From an uncultured Bacilli bacterium (GTDB lineage Bacteria; Bacillota_I; Bacilli_A; RF39; UBA660): 57,174 bases of DNA. The notes under the pieces are model-generated. The model saw nothing but the letters and a program-made list of their open reading frames with translations, did no database searches and was not told the origin of the DNA. A program made the position numbers and the translations under genes. Shown one piece after another: positions 34,831 through 42,969 of the stretch (position 1 is its first letter; the number at the start of each line of letters is the position of its first letter). The stretch lies in NCBI GenBank assembly GCA_934098505.1, contig CAKOOR010000008.1:1-57174 (forward strand), written 5' to 3'.

Positions 34831-35702
34831 TGATTATCGGTGGTTCGAAAAAAGATGTAATTAAAAATATTGAACAAAATGTCTTAGATAATGAACTTAA
34901 TAAAAAAGTAGAAGTTAATGATGCGACTTTAAGTGATGAAGAAATAACTAAATTATTGGATACTTTTTATAAAAATAAAGGTAAGAAAATAAGATATGGA
35001 ATTAAACATGCAATTGCTAATATGACAGTAAGTAAGTACATGAAAATGCTTGATAAGGATATTGAGGTTAAGGGAGCTGAAAAGTTAAAAAATGTAGATT
35101 TAAGTAAGGGAGCCATTATTACATCTAATCATTTTAATCCTTTAGATACTTTTATTATTAGAAAGTTAGTAGAAAAAGTCTTAAAGAAAGATTTGTATAT
35201 AGTTATTCAAGATACAAATTTAGCTATGCCTGGTAGTTTAGGATTTTTAATGAATTATTTAAACGTTATCCCCGTTAGTAAAAGTCCAACTTATTTAGCA
35301 GGAACTTTTAAAGAAAATTTAAGAAAAATTTTAAATGCTGGTAATATTGTTTTGATTTATCCAGAAGAAGAAATGTGGTTTAATTATCGTAAGATAAGAC
35401 CGTTAAAAAGAGGAGCTTATCAATATGCTGCTATTCTTAATGTGCCGGTAATATCTTGTTTTACAAAGATAATAGATACGAATATAGTGGATAACGAAGA
35501 ATTTAATAAGACTACTTATGAGTTAAATGTTTTGGGAGTTTTATATCCTGATAAAGATGTGAGTCCAAGAGTAAATAGTATTAATATGTTAAATGAAGAT
35601 TATTCTTGGAAGAAACAGGCGTATGAAAATATTTATCATAAAAAGTTAGAATATACTTTTTCTGCTGATGATATTGCTGGGTATCGTTGGGAGAATAATT
35701 AA
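34830..35702 (+). CDS. PlsC-type acyltransferase (LPLAT family)
   Basis: A 290-aa protein with the catalytic NHxxxxD box (SNHFNPLDTF near 100) and the acceptor-binding region around IYPEEEMWFNYRKIRPLKRGAY, where PEEEMW replaces the usual PEGTRS. That change and the long N-terminal extension (about 75 residues) set it apart from ordinary lysophosphatidate acyltransferases. No strong membrane helix is present. Its ATG overlaps the GT8 stop, so it belongs to the same operon; it probably puts an acyl chain from the operon's ACP on a glycosylated or glycerol-type acceptor. Confidence 0.88.
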   Translation: MIIGGSKKDVIKNIEQNVLDNELNKKVEVNDATLSDEEITKLLDTFYKNKGKKIRYGIKHAIANMTVSKYMKMLDKDIEVKGAEKLKNVDLSKGAIITSNHFNPLDTFIIRKLVEKVLKKDLYIVIQDTNLAMPGSLGFLMNYLNVIPVSKSPTYLAGTFKENLRKILNAGNIVLIYPEEEMWFNYRKIRPLKRGAYQYAAILNVPVISCFTKIIDTNIVDNEEFNKTTYELNVLGVLYPDKDVSPRVNSINMLNEDYSWKKQAYENIYHKKLEYTFSADDIAGYRWENN

Positions 35703-35717
35703 TTGTAATATAAGAAG

Positions 35718-35746
35718 AATAGGCTTAAATATAGGCTTATTTTTTT
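35718..35746 (+). terminator. Rho-independent terminator of the lipid-type operon
   Basis: A 10-bp stem AATAGGCTTA / TAGGCTTATT with two G-U pairs, loop AATA, and a T run that runs into the -35 box of the next promoter. Confidence 0.75.
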
Positions 35747-35774
35747 GACTTTATATCTATAAATGAATTATAAA
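35745..35774 (+). promoter_or_regulatory. Promoter of the structured RNA
   Basis: TTGACT (35745-35750), then TTATAA at 17 bp or TATAAA at 18 bp (35768-35774). It begins within the T run of the preceding terminator, and no open frame follows. Confidence 0.65.
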
Positions 35775-35784
35775 ATTTTATTAT

Positions 35785-35990
35785 AAGTTTAAGTTATCAC
35801 AGCATTTGTGAAAGAGTCATATATGTGTAAGTATCTGTGAAGTACTAAAGAAACATAACACATTTACCGAACCAAAAGTGTGTTGCACAAAATCATGGCT
35901 CAATGTATAGAAATTTTATGCAAAGATTTTTTTAATGCTGAGATTGTGAAGCAAACCACAGCCAAAAAGATACCCGCAACTTTATTTTAA
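35785..35990 (+). ncRNA. Structured non-coding RNA of about 200 nt (possible raiA-class)
   Basis: A non-coding stretch after a good promoter, far less AT-monotonous than the flanks. Visible helices: an outer stem ATAAGTT / AACTTTAT; the hairpin TCACA-GCATT-TGTGA (35796-35810); ATGTGT / ACACAT enclosing AGTA / TACT; TTGCA / TGCAA; and TGGCT / AGCCA. Single-stranded ACCGAACC and ATACCCGCAAC look like conserved motifs. Size, promoter and motif style recall the raiA RNA class of Firmicutes and Actinobacteria, but that is from memory and unverified. No clear terminator. RNase P, SRP, 6S and T-box hallmarks are absent. Confidence 0.6.
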
Positions 35991-36085
35991 AAGGATAAAT
36001 TATTCAAAGTAATAATATAAATAATATATATAAATTTAAATTCAGTTTTAATTTAATAGTTAATAATAAGTTTGAAATTAGTTTT

Positions 36086-36365
36086 TTCATAGAGTATGTA
36101 ACTCTATGAAAGCAAAATATCAATATCTATTTTTAATTCATAATATAAATATACCATATATTTTAGAGATTTTAAATAGTTTTTAATAACCTATTGTAGT
36201 CAAAATTGTGGTCAATTAAATTGCTTGTTTCTTTGGATATTAAAAGGCTTTTCAAAGCTTTTAATAGTCAAATAATCAATAATTTTTGTGGTCAAATTTT
36301 CTGGTCAAATACGCATTAAATCCAGTAATTACTTAGCTTTTTCATAGAGTTACATACTCTATGAA
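36086..36365. repeat. Invertible promoter segment 1 (perfect 25-bp inverted repeats)
   Basis: Sites at 36086-36110 and 36341-36365 are exact reverse complements. Each has 10-bp arms TTCATAGAGT / ACTCTATGAA around an asymmetric 5-bp core, ATGTA on the left and TACAT on the right. The 230 bp between holds a leftward promoter and five TNGTCAAA elements (36197, 36209, 36265, 36289, 36302). This is the build of a site-specific recombinase switch upstream of the surface gene at 36447. The recombinase is not in this window. Confidence 0.85.
36148..36176 (-). promoter_or_regulatory. Leftward promoter inside invertible segment 1
   Basis: On the minus strand: TTTAAA (36176-36171), a 17-bp spacer ending in TGG, and TATATT (36153-36148), an extended -10. 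The same elements with the same spacing occur in segment 2. As given, it points away from the surface gene, towards the structured RNA; after inversion it would drive the gene at 36447. Confidence 0.6.
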
Positions 36366-36446
36366 TCCGTATTTACGCATTTTGATATCTATTATTCATT
36401 AATTTTCTAAATATGAGAATAGAAATTGTAGTAAGGAAAATTTATT

Positions 36447-38441
36447 ATGCAAAAGAAAAAAGTAAATATGATAGTATTAGTTGTGTCTGTAATATTGACA
36501 TTAATTGGACTTAGTTATGGTTATTTCTTTATTAAAAAAAATCAGGATAATAATAATGTAGCAGGTAGCAAGTGTTTTAAATTAGAATTTTCTAATGAAA
36601 GTGAGGCCATTAATTTAACTAACATGTATCCAATTAGTGATGAAGAAGGCAAAAAGCAAGTACCATATTCATTTACGATAACTAATATTTGTGATATGTT
36701 AGCAGGTTATACGGTTAATATGGAAATGTTAGAAGGCACAACGTTAAATAGTAAGTATTTGGATGTTTTAGTAAATAATGAAGAGATTAAATTACTTTCC
36801 ACTTATGAGGCAACTGATACAGTAATAGCAAATAGTACGGAGTCAAGAATTTTAACGAAAGGTACTTTAGCTTATAATGATTCTGTGGATTATACAGTTA
36901 GATTTTGGCTGGATAAAGATGTTGAGGATATCGAATCAATGAATAAGTATTTTGCGTCTAAAATAGTAGTAGTAGCAACTCCCTCTAGTTGGAATTCGAA
37001 AGATGCGGGCTACGATACTTTACACGATGCAATATTAGCCAATGAATATCAAACTACTCCTGATAAGGCTATAGAAAAGATAAAGGCTAAAGGAGAACCA
37101 GATTTAAGTCAAACGGCACCAATTATTAAGTGGGCCGAAAAGACTGGTTCTATGACCACAGTAAATTCTACTAAACCAGCTAGTACAGCTATTAAAAGTG
37201 ATGACCAAACTAGTGATTTAACGGAAGATGATACTAAAATTGCTTTATTTACGACAAAAACATTTAATAGTGAAACTGCCAGATATTCATTGTCAAATCC
37301 CGTTTATGTTGACCCTACAACTATAGATTTTAGTGGTGATATCAAATATTATTTTCAAACAGAGTCTGTAGGATATAATCCATCAAATAAAAAATTGTAT
37401 GTTAGCCGTGGCCGTAGTGATACAACAATATATCAAGTAACTGGTGCCACTAAAACAACAGGAACAACAACGTGGAATAATGTTACTTATGATAGTATAA
37501 CCTACCAATTATCAGCCGTTACTTTAACAGAAATAGAACTAGAAACCGATAAATCCAATAAAGGCTTGTATTATGGCACTGATGATTATGGTACAACTTA
37601 TTATTATCGTGGTAATGTCAAAAATAATAATGTTTATTTTGCAGGTTACTACTGGCAAATAGTCAGAATCAATGGTGATGGTTCGATAAGATTAATTTAT
37701 AATGGCTCAACAAAGAATGCCACCGGTGTAAATCAATCAATCGATAATAGAACCTATCAATTTAACAGTAAATATAATGACCCCGCTTATGTTGGTTATA
37801 TGTATGGTAATCCTGATGCAGATACATTTGCTGAAGTTCACGCCAATACTAATGACTCAACTATCAAAGCGGCCGTTGATAGTTGGTACAAAACGAATAT
37901 CGTCGATAAAGGATATAGCCAATATGTTTCAACTACCGTGGGTTTCTGTGGTGACCGTAGTTTCTATACCAACAACGTTGGTGATGGTGTTCAAACGGAT
38001 AAAGATACAAAATTTGGGATATATGGTAGATCCGAAGTTAGCACTGCTCAATTTACTTGTCACGAGCCAGCAAGAGATTTATATACTACTACAGATTCCG
38101 GTGTAGGCAATAAAGCCTTAACTTACCCCGTTGGTTTAATAACTTACGATGAAATGGTTTTTGCTGGTATGGATAATAAACATATGAATAAGTTATCGTG
38201 GATTTATTCAACTGGGCATTTCTGGACAATGTCTCCATCACTTTTCTCTGCGACCGTCGGCTATTCTGGTGAACTGATTGAAAGCTCTGACGGCTATCTT
38301 GGCTTTTGGGGTTGGACTACTCTCAACAATGGTGCCCGTCCAGTTATAAATTTGAAAGCAAATGTAGAAATATCTGGGGGAACAGGAACTGTAAATGAAC
38401 CTTACGTAATTGATAGTAATTTAGCAATAGTTTCAAAATAA
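36447..38441 (+). CDS. Anchored surface protein with lectin-like C-terminal domain (phase-variable candidate)
   Basis: A 664-aa protein with a membrane segment at 7-28 and the rest outside. Residues 45-180 look like a beta-rich domain; a Thr/Ser-rich linker follows at about 215-270. From about 375 (YYYRGNVKNNNVYFAGYYWQIVRINGDG) to the end it shares a domain with the protein at 51101, in the style of DUF6273 or C-type-lectin-like folds, ending near residues 620-645 in FWTMSP...GARPVINLKA. Codons 592-631 are GC-richer than the gene and look like a hypervariable region. AAGGAAAATTTATT is the ribosome site. Expression probably depends on the upstream invertible segment. Confidence 0.85.
   Translation: MQKKKVNMIVLVVSVILTLIGLSYGYFFIKKNQDNNNVAGSKCFKLEFSNESEAINLTNMYPISDEEGKKQVPYSFTITNICDMLAGYTVNMEMLEGTTLNSKYLDVLVNNEEIKLLSTYEATDTVIANSTESRILTKGTLAYNDSVDYTVRFWLDKDVEDIESMNKYFASKIVVVATPSSWNSKDAGYDTLHDAILANEYQTTPDKAIEKIKAKGEPDLSQTAPIIKWAEKTGSMTTVNSTKPASTAIKSDDQTSDLTEDDTKIALFTTKTFNSETARYSLSNPVYVDPTTIDFSGDIKYYFQTESVGYNPSNKKLYVSRGRSDTTIYQVTGATKTTGTTTWNNVTYDSITYQLSAVTLTEIELETDKSNKGLYYGTDDYGTTYYYRGNVKNNNVYFAGYYWQIVRINGDGSIRLIYNGSTKNATGVNQSIDNRTYQFNSKYNDPAYVGYMYGNPDADTFAEVHANTNDSTIKAAVDSWYKTNIVDKGYSQYVSTTVGFCGDRSFYTNNVGDGVQTDKDTKFGIYGRSEVSTAQFTCHEPARDLYTTTDSGVGNKALTYPVGLITYDEMVFAGMDNKHMNKLSWIYSTGHFWTMSPSLFSATVGYSGELIESSDGYLGFWGWTTLNNGARPVINLKANVEISGGTGTVNEPYVIDSNLAIVSK
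38232..38350 (+). other. Candidate hypervariable region of the first surface gene
   Basis: Local G+C rises clearly above the gene's average. Most codons end in C or T and encode mixed residues (L, F, T, V, G, Y, S, E, D, W) between the conserved SP and GARPV motifs. This fits substitution at adenines of AAC/AAT codons in an unseen template, as in diversity-generating retroelements. It could also be ordinary divergence. Confidence 0.45.
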
Positions 38442-38492
38442 TATGATAACTTTACGATTTTTTTGTTAAAAATGTCGTCTTACTTTGTATAT

Positions 38493-38534
38493 AAAAATGT
38501 ACATGTTAAAAAAACATCAAACATGTACATTTTT
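38493..38534. terminator. Bidirectional terminator between convergent genes
   Basis: A perfect 14-bp stem AAAAATGTACATGT / ACATGTACATTTTT with a 14-nt loop; A and T ends work in both directions. It separates the surface gene from the minus-strand radical SAM gene. Confidence 0.8.
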
Positions 38535-38535
38535 A

Positions 38536-39465
38536 CTATATTAAGTTACTTCCCTGATAAGTATTTCTTTTGACCATTTCTTTATCAATATTATTTAAGA
38601 CACAAAACTTTTTTAGAACCCATTCGGGTGTAATTAAATCTTCCTTTTTAGGATCTCCTGTAAGTCTATGGATTACCATTTCGGGACGAAGATATTCTAG
38701 TTGCGAAATAACAATATCGATATATTCTTCTTTAGTTAAGATATGAAATGGTTTTTCTTGATACATAGTAGCTAACTTAGTATTTTTTATAATATGAAGC
38801 ATATGAATTTTAATGCCAGCTACATTTAAAGAATTTACATATTTGGCTGTATTAATCATCATATCTTTGGTTTCACCCGGAAGCCCATTAATTATATGCA
38901 CAACAACATTAATATTATTTTTTACTAATTTTTTAACACACTCGTCAAAGTTTTTTAAATCATGACCACGATGGATTAATTTTAAAGTTTCATCATACAT
39001 AGATTGTAATCCTAATTCAATAGTAAGATTAGTTCTTTTATTTAAGTCGATTAGGTATTCTAAGCATTCATCAGAAATACAATCACTACGAGTAGCAATA
39101 GAAAGGCCAATAACGTTAGGAATTTTTAAAATTGGTTCAAACTTTTCTTTTAGTATTTCAACGGGAGCGTAAGTATTGGTATTAGCTTGGAAGTAACCGA
39201 TGTAGTATGCATCTTGCCATTTATGTTCCATAACATTTTTAACCATATCAAATTGTGTTATTAAATCATCTTCGACTAAACCAGCAAAATCACCACTACC
39301 TAAAGGTGAACAAAAAATGCAACCATAGCCATCTTTTTTATTAGGACAACTGAAACCAGCATTCAAAGAAACTTTAAAAACCTTTTTTCCATATTTAGTT
39401 TTATATTCATAATTAAGGGTATGATATCTTTTGTTATCTAGAGTATATTTAAATGTATTTTCCAT
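38536..39465 (-). CDS. Radical SAM protein, YhcC/TIGR01212-like
   Basis: A 309-aa enzyme with the cluster-binding Cys set in SCPNKKDGYGCIFC near 39-52, typical of the TIGR01212 family in which the motif is not the simple CxxxCxxC. GLQSMYDETLKLIHRGHD and HIINGLPGETKDMM are further family blocks. The family's substrate is not established; relatives include elongator-like radical SAM proteins. GGTGATTACGC precedes the ATG. A 22-bp palindrome lies 92 bp upstream. Confidence 0.9.
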   Translation of the reverse strand: MENTFKYTLDNKRYHTLNYEYKTKYGKKVFKVSLNAGFSCPNKKDGYGCIFCSPLGSGDFAGLVEDDLITQFDMVKNVMEHKWQDAYYIGYFQANTNTYAPVEILKEKFEPILKIPNVIGLSIATRSDCISDECLEYLIDLNKRTNLTIELGLQSMYDETLKLIHRGHDLKNFDECVKKLVKNNINVVVHIINGLPGETKDMMINTAKYVNSLNVAGIKIHMLHIIKNTKLATMYQEKPFHILTKEEYIDIVISQLEYLRPEMVIHRLTGDPKKEDLITPEWVLKKFCVLNNIDKEMVKRNTYQGSNLI

Positions 39466-39556
39466 GCGTAATCACCTAGAAGTAGTTTACCACAAATAAG
39501 AAGTATTTCTAGTAAAAGTTATTTTGATATAGAAAAATAAAATGTTTTTTTTAAAG

Positions 39557-39578
39557 TTATTTTGTTTAAACAAAATAA
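39557..39578. repeat. 22-bp perfect palindrome upstream of the radical SAM gene
   Basis: TTATTTTG, TTTAAA, CAAAATAA in sequence form a perfect dyad. Without a T tail it is a better operator candidate than a terminator. It lies in a 280-bp AT-rich gap between two minus-strand genes in which I see no other gene. Confidence 0.5.
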
Positions 39579-39679
39579 TTCTTCAAAATTATAATCTTTT
39601 TAAATGATGTTGATAATTTCATAATGAAATCAATAATAATAATATAATTTTTTTTATAAATGATGATTTTTAAGAAAAA

Positions 39680-39745
39680 AAGAACTTAATTTAACTATTC
39701 TTTGAAATTAAATATTTCTAATTTAGAATAGTTATCAGTTCTTTT
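39680..39745 (-). terminator. Long terminator hairpin of the membrane-anchored gene
   Basis: Nested stems AAGAACT / AGTTCTT, AACTATTC / GAATAGTT and AAATTA / TAATTT form one long hairpin with T-rich ends on the minus strand, adjoining the stop of the gene at 39746. Confidence 0.7.
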
Positions 39746-40192
39746 TTATTGACATAAGTCATCAATAATATTTTTTGAGTCTTTAACGATATAGTAATCT
39801 TCAATGTAAGTATTATTAGTATTACTGTTAATTTTATGACATTTTACAATATCAATATGATTATTTAAGTAATATATTTTAGTACCACCATCATTTAAGC
39901 CATCTACTTTTTTAATGTTATTAAGCATATTATCGAGATTAAATAAATTATCTTTTAAAGCTGTGTTTAAATCGTAACTTTTACCAAATTTAGTGATATA
40001 CTTAGTATCTTTAAATTCAGAATAAACTTTTCTATTATCATTAAAAGTATAAATTACTTGATATTTGGGACTATCATTTAAAACTTTTCCAGTAATTTTG
40101 TCTTTTCTTATTAAGAATAAAATTCCTCCTAAAACTACTAAGATAATTAAGATAGAGCCAGTAGCAACAAAAATATCCTTTTTCTTTTGCAT
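39746..40192 (-). CDS. Membrane-anchored extracytoplasmic protein, unknown function
   Basis: The ATG at 40192 follows AAAAAGGTTTAT. In-frame codons further up overlap the -10 box at 40221-40226, so a later start is needed; the product is 148 aa. MQKKKDIF precedes a membrane segment at about 9-28. The outer part is N/D/K-rich with two Cys (VKCHK and DDLCQ) that could form a disulfide. Unknown family. It is divergent from the GH31 gene. Confidence 0.65.
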   Translation of the reverse strand: MQKKKDIFVATGSILIILVVLGGILFLIRKDKITGKVLNDSPKYQVIYTFNDNRKVYSEFKDTKYITKFGKSYDLNTALKDNLFNLDNMLNNIKKVDGLNDGGTKIYYLNNHIDIVKCHKINSNTNNTYIEDYYIVKDSKNIIDDLCQ

Positions 40193-40220
40193 ATAAACCT
40201 TTTTAAACCTTTCTAAGTTC

Positions 40221-40226
40221 ATTATA
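40221..40226 (-). promoter_or_regulatory. Extended -10 promoter of the anchored protein gene
   Basis: On the minus strand TATGG precedes TATAAT. The -35 region is poor. The spacer holds a run of six C (GGGGGG on the plus strand), odd in so AT-rich a sequence. Confidence 0.5.
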
Positions 40227-40262
40227 CCATAACTGGGGGGAAACAATGATTAAAAAATAACA

Positions 40263-40320
40263 ATAAATGAGAACTTGTATTAGTCTAGAAAACTGATACT
40301 AACAACTTATCATTTTTATT
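40263..40320. repeat. Imperfect inverted repeat in the divergent promoter region
   Basis: AATAAATGAGAACTTGTATTAGT is partly complementary to ACTAACAACTTATCATTTTTATT across a short centre. It lies between the divergent promoters of the anchored gene and the GH31 gene and could act as an attenuator of leftward transcripts or as a regulator site. Confidence 0.35.
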
Positions 40321-40347
40321 GAAAAAGAAATTTTAGTTTGCTATACT
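40319..40347 (+). promoter_or_regulatory. Promoter of the GH31 gene
   Basis: TTGAAA (40319-40324), a 17-bp spacer and TATACT (40342-40347), 28 bp before the ATG. Confidence 0.7.
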
Positions 40348-40374
40348 TAAAATTAGAAAGAATAGGGATGGTAA

Positions 40375-42948
40375 ATGAGTACTTTAGGAAATCATTTTTT
40401 ACCTAATATGAATAATCGGATGACTAATCCGAAAGCGGTATTTAAAGGGAAAAATTATCGAATTAGTATTATTAGTGATATGATACTTCGTTTAGAATAT
40501 GATGAGGAAGGTATTTTTAATGATTATTTGACAGAGAATATTCAAAATAGAAATTTTCCTTTACCACAATTAGATGTTCAGGAAGATCATGCTACTTTAA
40601 TAATTAATACTAAATATTATCGTCTTCAGTATTTAAAAGAGAAGCCTTTTAAAGGTAGTCTTTTTGCACCAGATTCAACATTAAGAGTTAATGTTTTAAA
40701 TGGAACTGGTTATTGGTATTATGGTAGTGATGAGATAAAAAATGTTGCTTGTTTAAAACCAAATTTAGACTTAAAAAAAGAATTTATCTTTGCTAGTGAA
40801 GCTTTAGATAATGAAGAAAATAAAGATAGTACTACTCGTGAATTTGATGAGAAAAAGAGGAAAAAGGAAGAATTAAAAAAAGCAAAAGAACAGTATAAAA
40901 AGGCTAAGAATAATATCTTTGCTAGACAAAAGAGTTTATATTCTTTAGATGGTTTTAGTACTTTAGATGACTCAAATAGTATGATAATTGATGATAAAGG
41001 TTATATGGTTCCGAGAACACATAAGTCTTTAGATATATATGTTTTTGTTTATAATAAAGATTTCAGATTATTTTTAGGAGAGTATGCTACTTTAGCAGGT
41101 AGATGTCCTTTAATACCTAGATATGCTTTAGGAATTTGGTGGTATAAAGATGATGTTTATACATTTGATAATGTTAGAAAATTAGTTTATGATTTTAATA
41201 ATTATCATATTCCTTTAAATGTTTTAGTTATGGGAAGTAATTGGCATATTAAAGATCCGAATGATTTAAAAAAATTTAAGAGTGGTTTTACTTTTAATCG
41301 GGATAAGCTAGGTACTTTAAGTAATTTTACGACTTTTTTACACGAAAGAGGTATTCGTTTAGGACTTAGTCTTGATCCAACAGAAGGAATTCATCCCCAT
41401 GAGTTTAAGTATCGTGATTATGCCAGTGAATTAGGAGTTAGTGATAGTCAAGATTTACCATTTAATGTTTTAGATACTAATGTTGTAGCGGCTTATTTAG
41501 ATAAACTTATTACACCTTTATATAATGATAATGTGGACTTTTTCTTTTTAGATGTAAGAACGAAAGATAAAAGAGTAATGAATGCTCTTAATTATTATCA
41601 TTATAATGATTATAAAAAGTTTGTAAATACCAGAGGTATGATATTAGCACGTCCTTCTTCTTTAGGAGCCTTAAGATATCCGGTTTTATATACTGGGGAA
41701 ACGGAAGTAAGTTGGGATACTTTAAAGAAGTTACCAGAGTTTATTTCGAGTTCTTATAACTTAGGACTTACTTGGTGGAGTAATGATATTGGGGGTTTTA
41801 AGGGTGGTATTGAAGATAGTGAGTTATATTTAAGATATGTAGAATTTGGGACTTTTAGTCCAATATTTAGATTTGCTTCTTCTTATGGTCATTATTATAA
41901 GAGAGAACCATGGCGATGGAATAATCAAGTTTTAAGAGTAGTTAAAGACTATTTAAATTTAAGATTACAATTAAGTAGTTATTTATATGCCGAAGGTTAT
42001 AAGTATTATAAATTAGGTATTCCTATTTTTATGCCATTATATCATGTGGTTCCTAATATGATAGATGAACCAGATTATAAAAATGAATATTTCTTTGGAA
42101 GTGAACTTTTAGTATCACCGATAACAACTAAAAAAGATATGGCAATGCAACGTAGTGTTGAAAAAATTTATTTACCTAATGGAACTTGGTATGATTTTAA
42201 AACGGGTAAAAGATTTAATGGCAATACGAGATATGTTATGTTCTTTAATGATGAAGATTATCCAGTCTTTGCTAAGAAGGGTTCGATTGTTCCAATGTAT
42301 GTACCGGATCGCAATATTAATAATATTGGAATTGCCAAAAATTTAGAAGTTCATGTTTTTCCAGGGGAAAGTAATATTTATAATTTATATGAAGATGATG
42401 GAATTAGTTCATTATATGAACAAGGTTATTATATTGTCACTAGATTTGATTATAACTATTTACAAAATAACTATACGTTAATTATTAGACCTTATGAAGG
42501 TAAAAGTGGTATTATCCCAGATACGAGAAACTATAGGATAAGATTTAGAAATACGAGAACGGCAACGGACGTTAGAGTTTTACAAGAAGCGGATAAGAAA
42601 GATTTTACGGCGTATAGTGATGGTAGTGATTTTGTTATTGAAATTAATGAAGTATCGACAGTTAAACAGTTAACAATTATTTGCCGTGGTCAAGATATCG
42701 AAATAGATGCGACTAGAATTTTAAATGAAGATATTGACGGGATTATTTCAGATATTCCAGTCGAAACGACTTTAAAAAACGAAATTGCTAAGATTATGTT
42801 TAGTGAAAAAGACTATAGTGATAAACGAATTATGGTTAAAAAACTGCGTACTAAAGGTTTAAGTGATTTATATATAAGAATGCTTTTAAGATTATTAGAA
42901 TACACTAGTAATAAGAGTAGTAAACCTAAAAATAATGTTAGTAAATAA
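40375..42948 (+). CDS. Glycoside hydrolase family 31 (alpha-glucosidase type)
   Basis: An 857-aa enzyme without a signal peptide, so probably cytoplasmic. The beta-sandwich N domain is interrupted by a Lys/Glu-rich insertion at about 150-185. The barrel carries the nucleophile Asp in FFFLDVR near 392, ARPSSLGALRYP, TGETEVSWDTL near 440 and WWSNDIGGF. The acid/base position, usually GD, here reads GE (Glu442), and HDIGGF reads NDIGGF; activity or specificity may therefore differ. Beta-sandwich domains follow, and a Lys-rich C-terminal tail of about 70 residues is extra. The likely substrate is an alpha-linked oligosaccharide. Confidence 0.9.
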   Translation: MSTLGNHFLPNMNNRMTNPKAVFKGKNYRISIISDMILRLEYDEEGIFNDYLTENIQNRNFPLPQLDVQEDHATLIINTKYYRLQYLKEKPFKGSLFAPDSTLRVNVLNGTGYWYYGSDEIKNVACLKPNLDLKKEFIFASEALDNEENKDSTTREFDEKKRKKEELKKAKEQYKKAKNNIFARQKSLYSLDGFSTLDDSNSMIIDDKGYMVPRTHKSLDIYVFVYNKDFRLFLGEYATLAGRCPLIPRYALGIWWYKDDVYTFDNVRKLVYDFNNYHIPLNVLVMGSNWHIKDPNDLKKFKSGFTFNRDKLGTLSNFTTFLHERGIRLGLSLDPTEGIHPHEFKYRDYASELGVSDSQDLPFNVLDTNVVAAYLDKLITPLYNDNVDFFFLDVRTKDKRVMNALNYYHYNDYKKFVNTRGMILARPSSLGALRYPVLYTGETEVSWDTLKKLPEFISSSYNLGLTWWSNDIGGFKGGIEDSELYLRYVEFGTFSPIFRFASSYGHYYKREPWRWNNQVLRVVKDYLNLRLQLSSYLYAEGYKYYKLGIPIFMPLYHVVPNMIDEPDYKNEYFFGSELLVSPITTKKDMAMQRSVEKIYLPNGTWYDFKTGKRFNGNTRYVMFFNDEDYPVFAKKGSIVPMYVPDRNINNIGIAKNLEVHVFPGESNIYNLYEDDGISSLYEQGYYIVTRFDYNYLQNNYTLIIRPYEGKSGIIPDTRNYRIRFRNTRTATDVRVLQEADKKDFTAYSDGSDFVIEINEVSTVKQLTIICRGQDIEIDATRILNEDIDGIISDIPVETTLKNEIAKIMFSEKDYSDKRIMVKKLRTKGLSDLYIRMLLRLLEYTSNKSSKPKNNVSK

Positions 42949-42969
42949 AACTACTTAATTTTAGAAAAC

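Noticed and set aside
37777..38106. 109-aa plus-strand frame within the first surface gene
   Set aside because: Alternative frame inside a clear coding region with no own signals.
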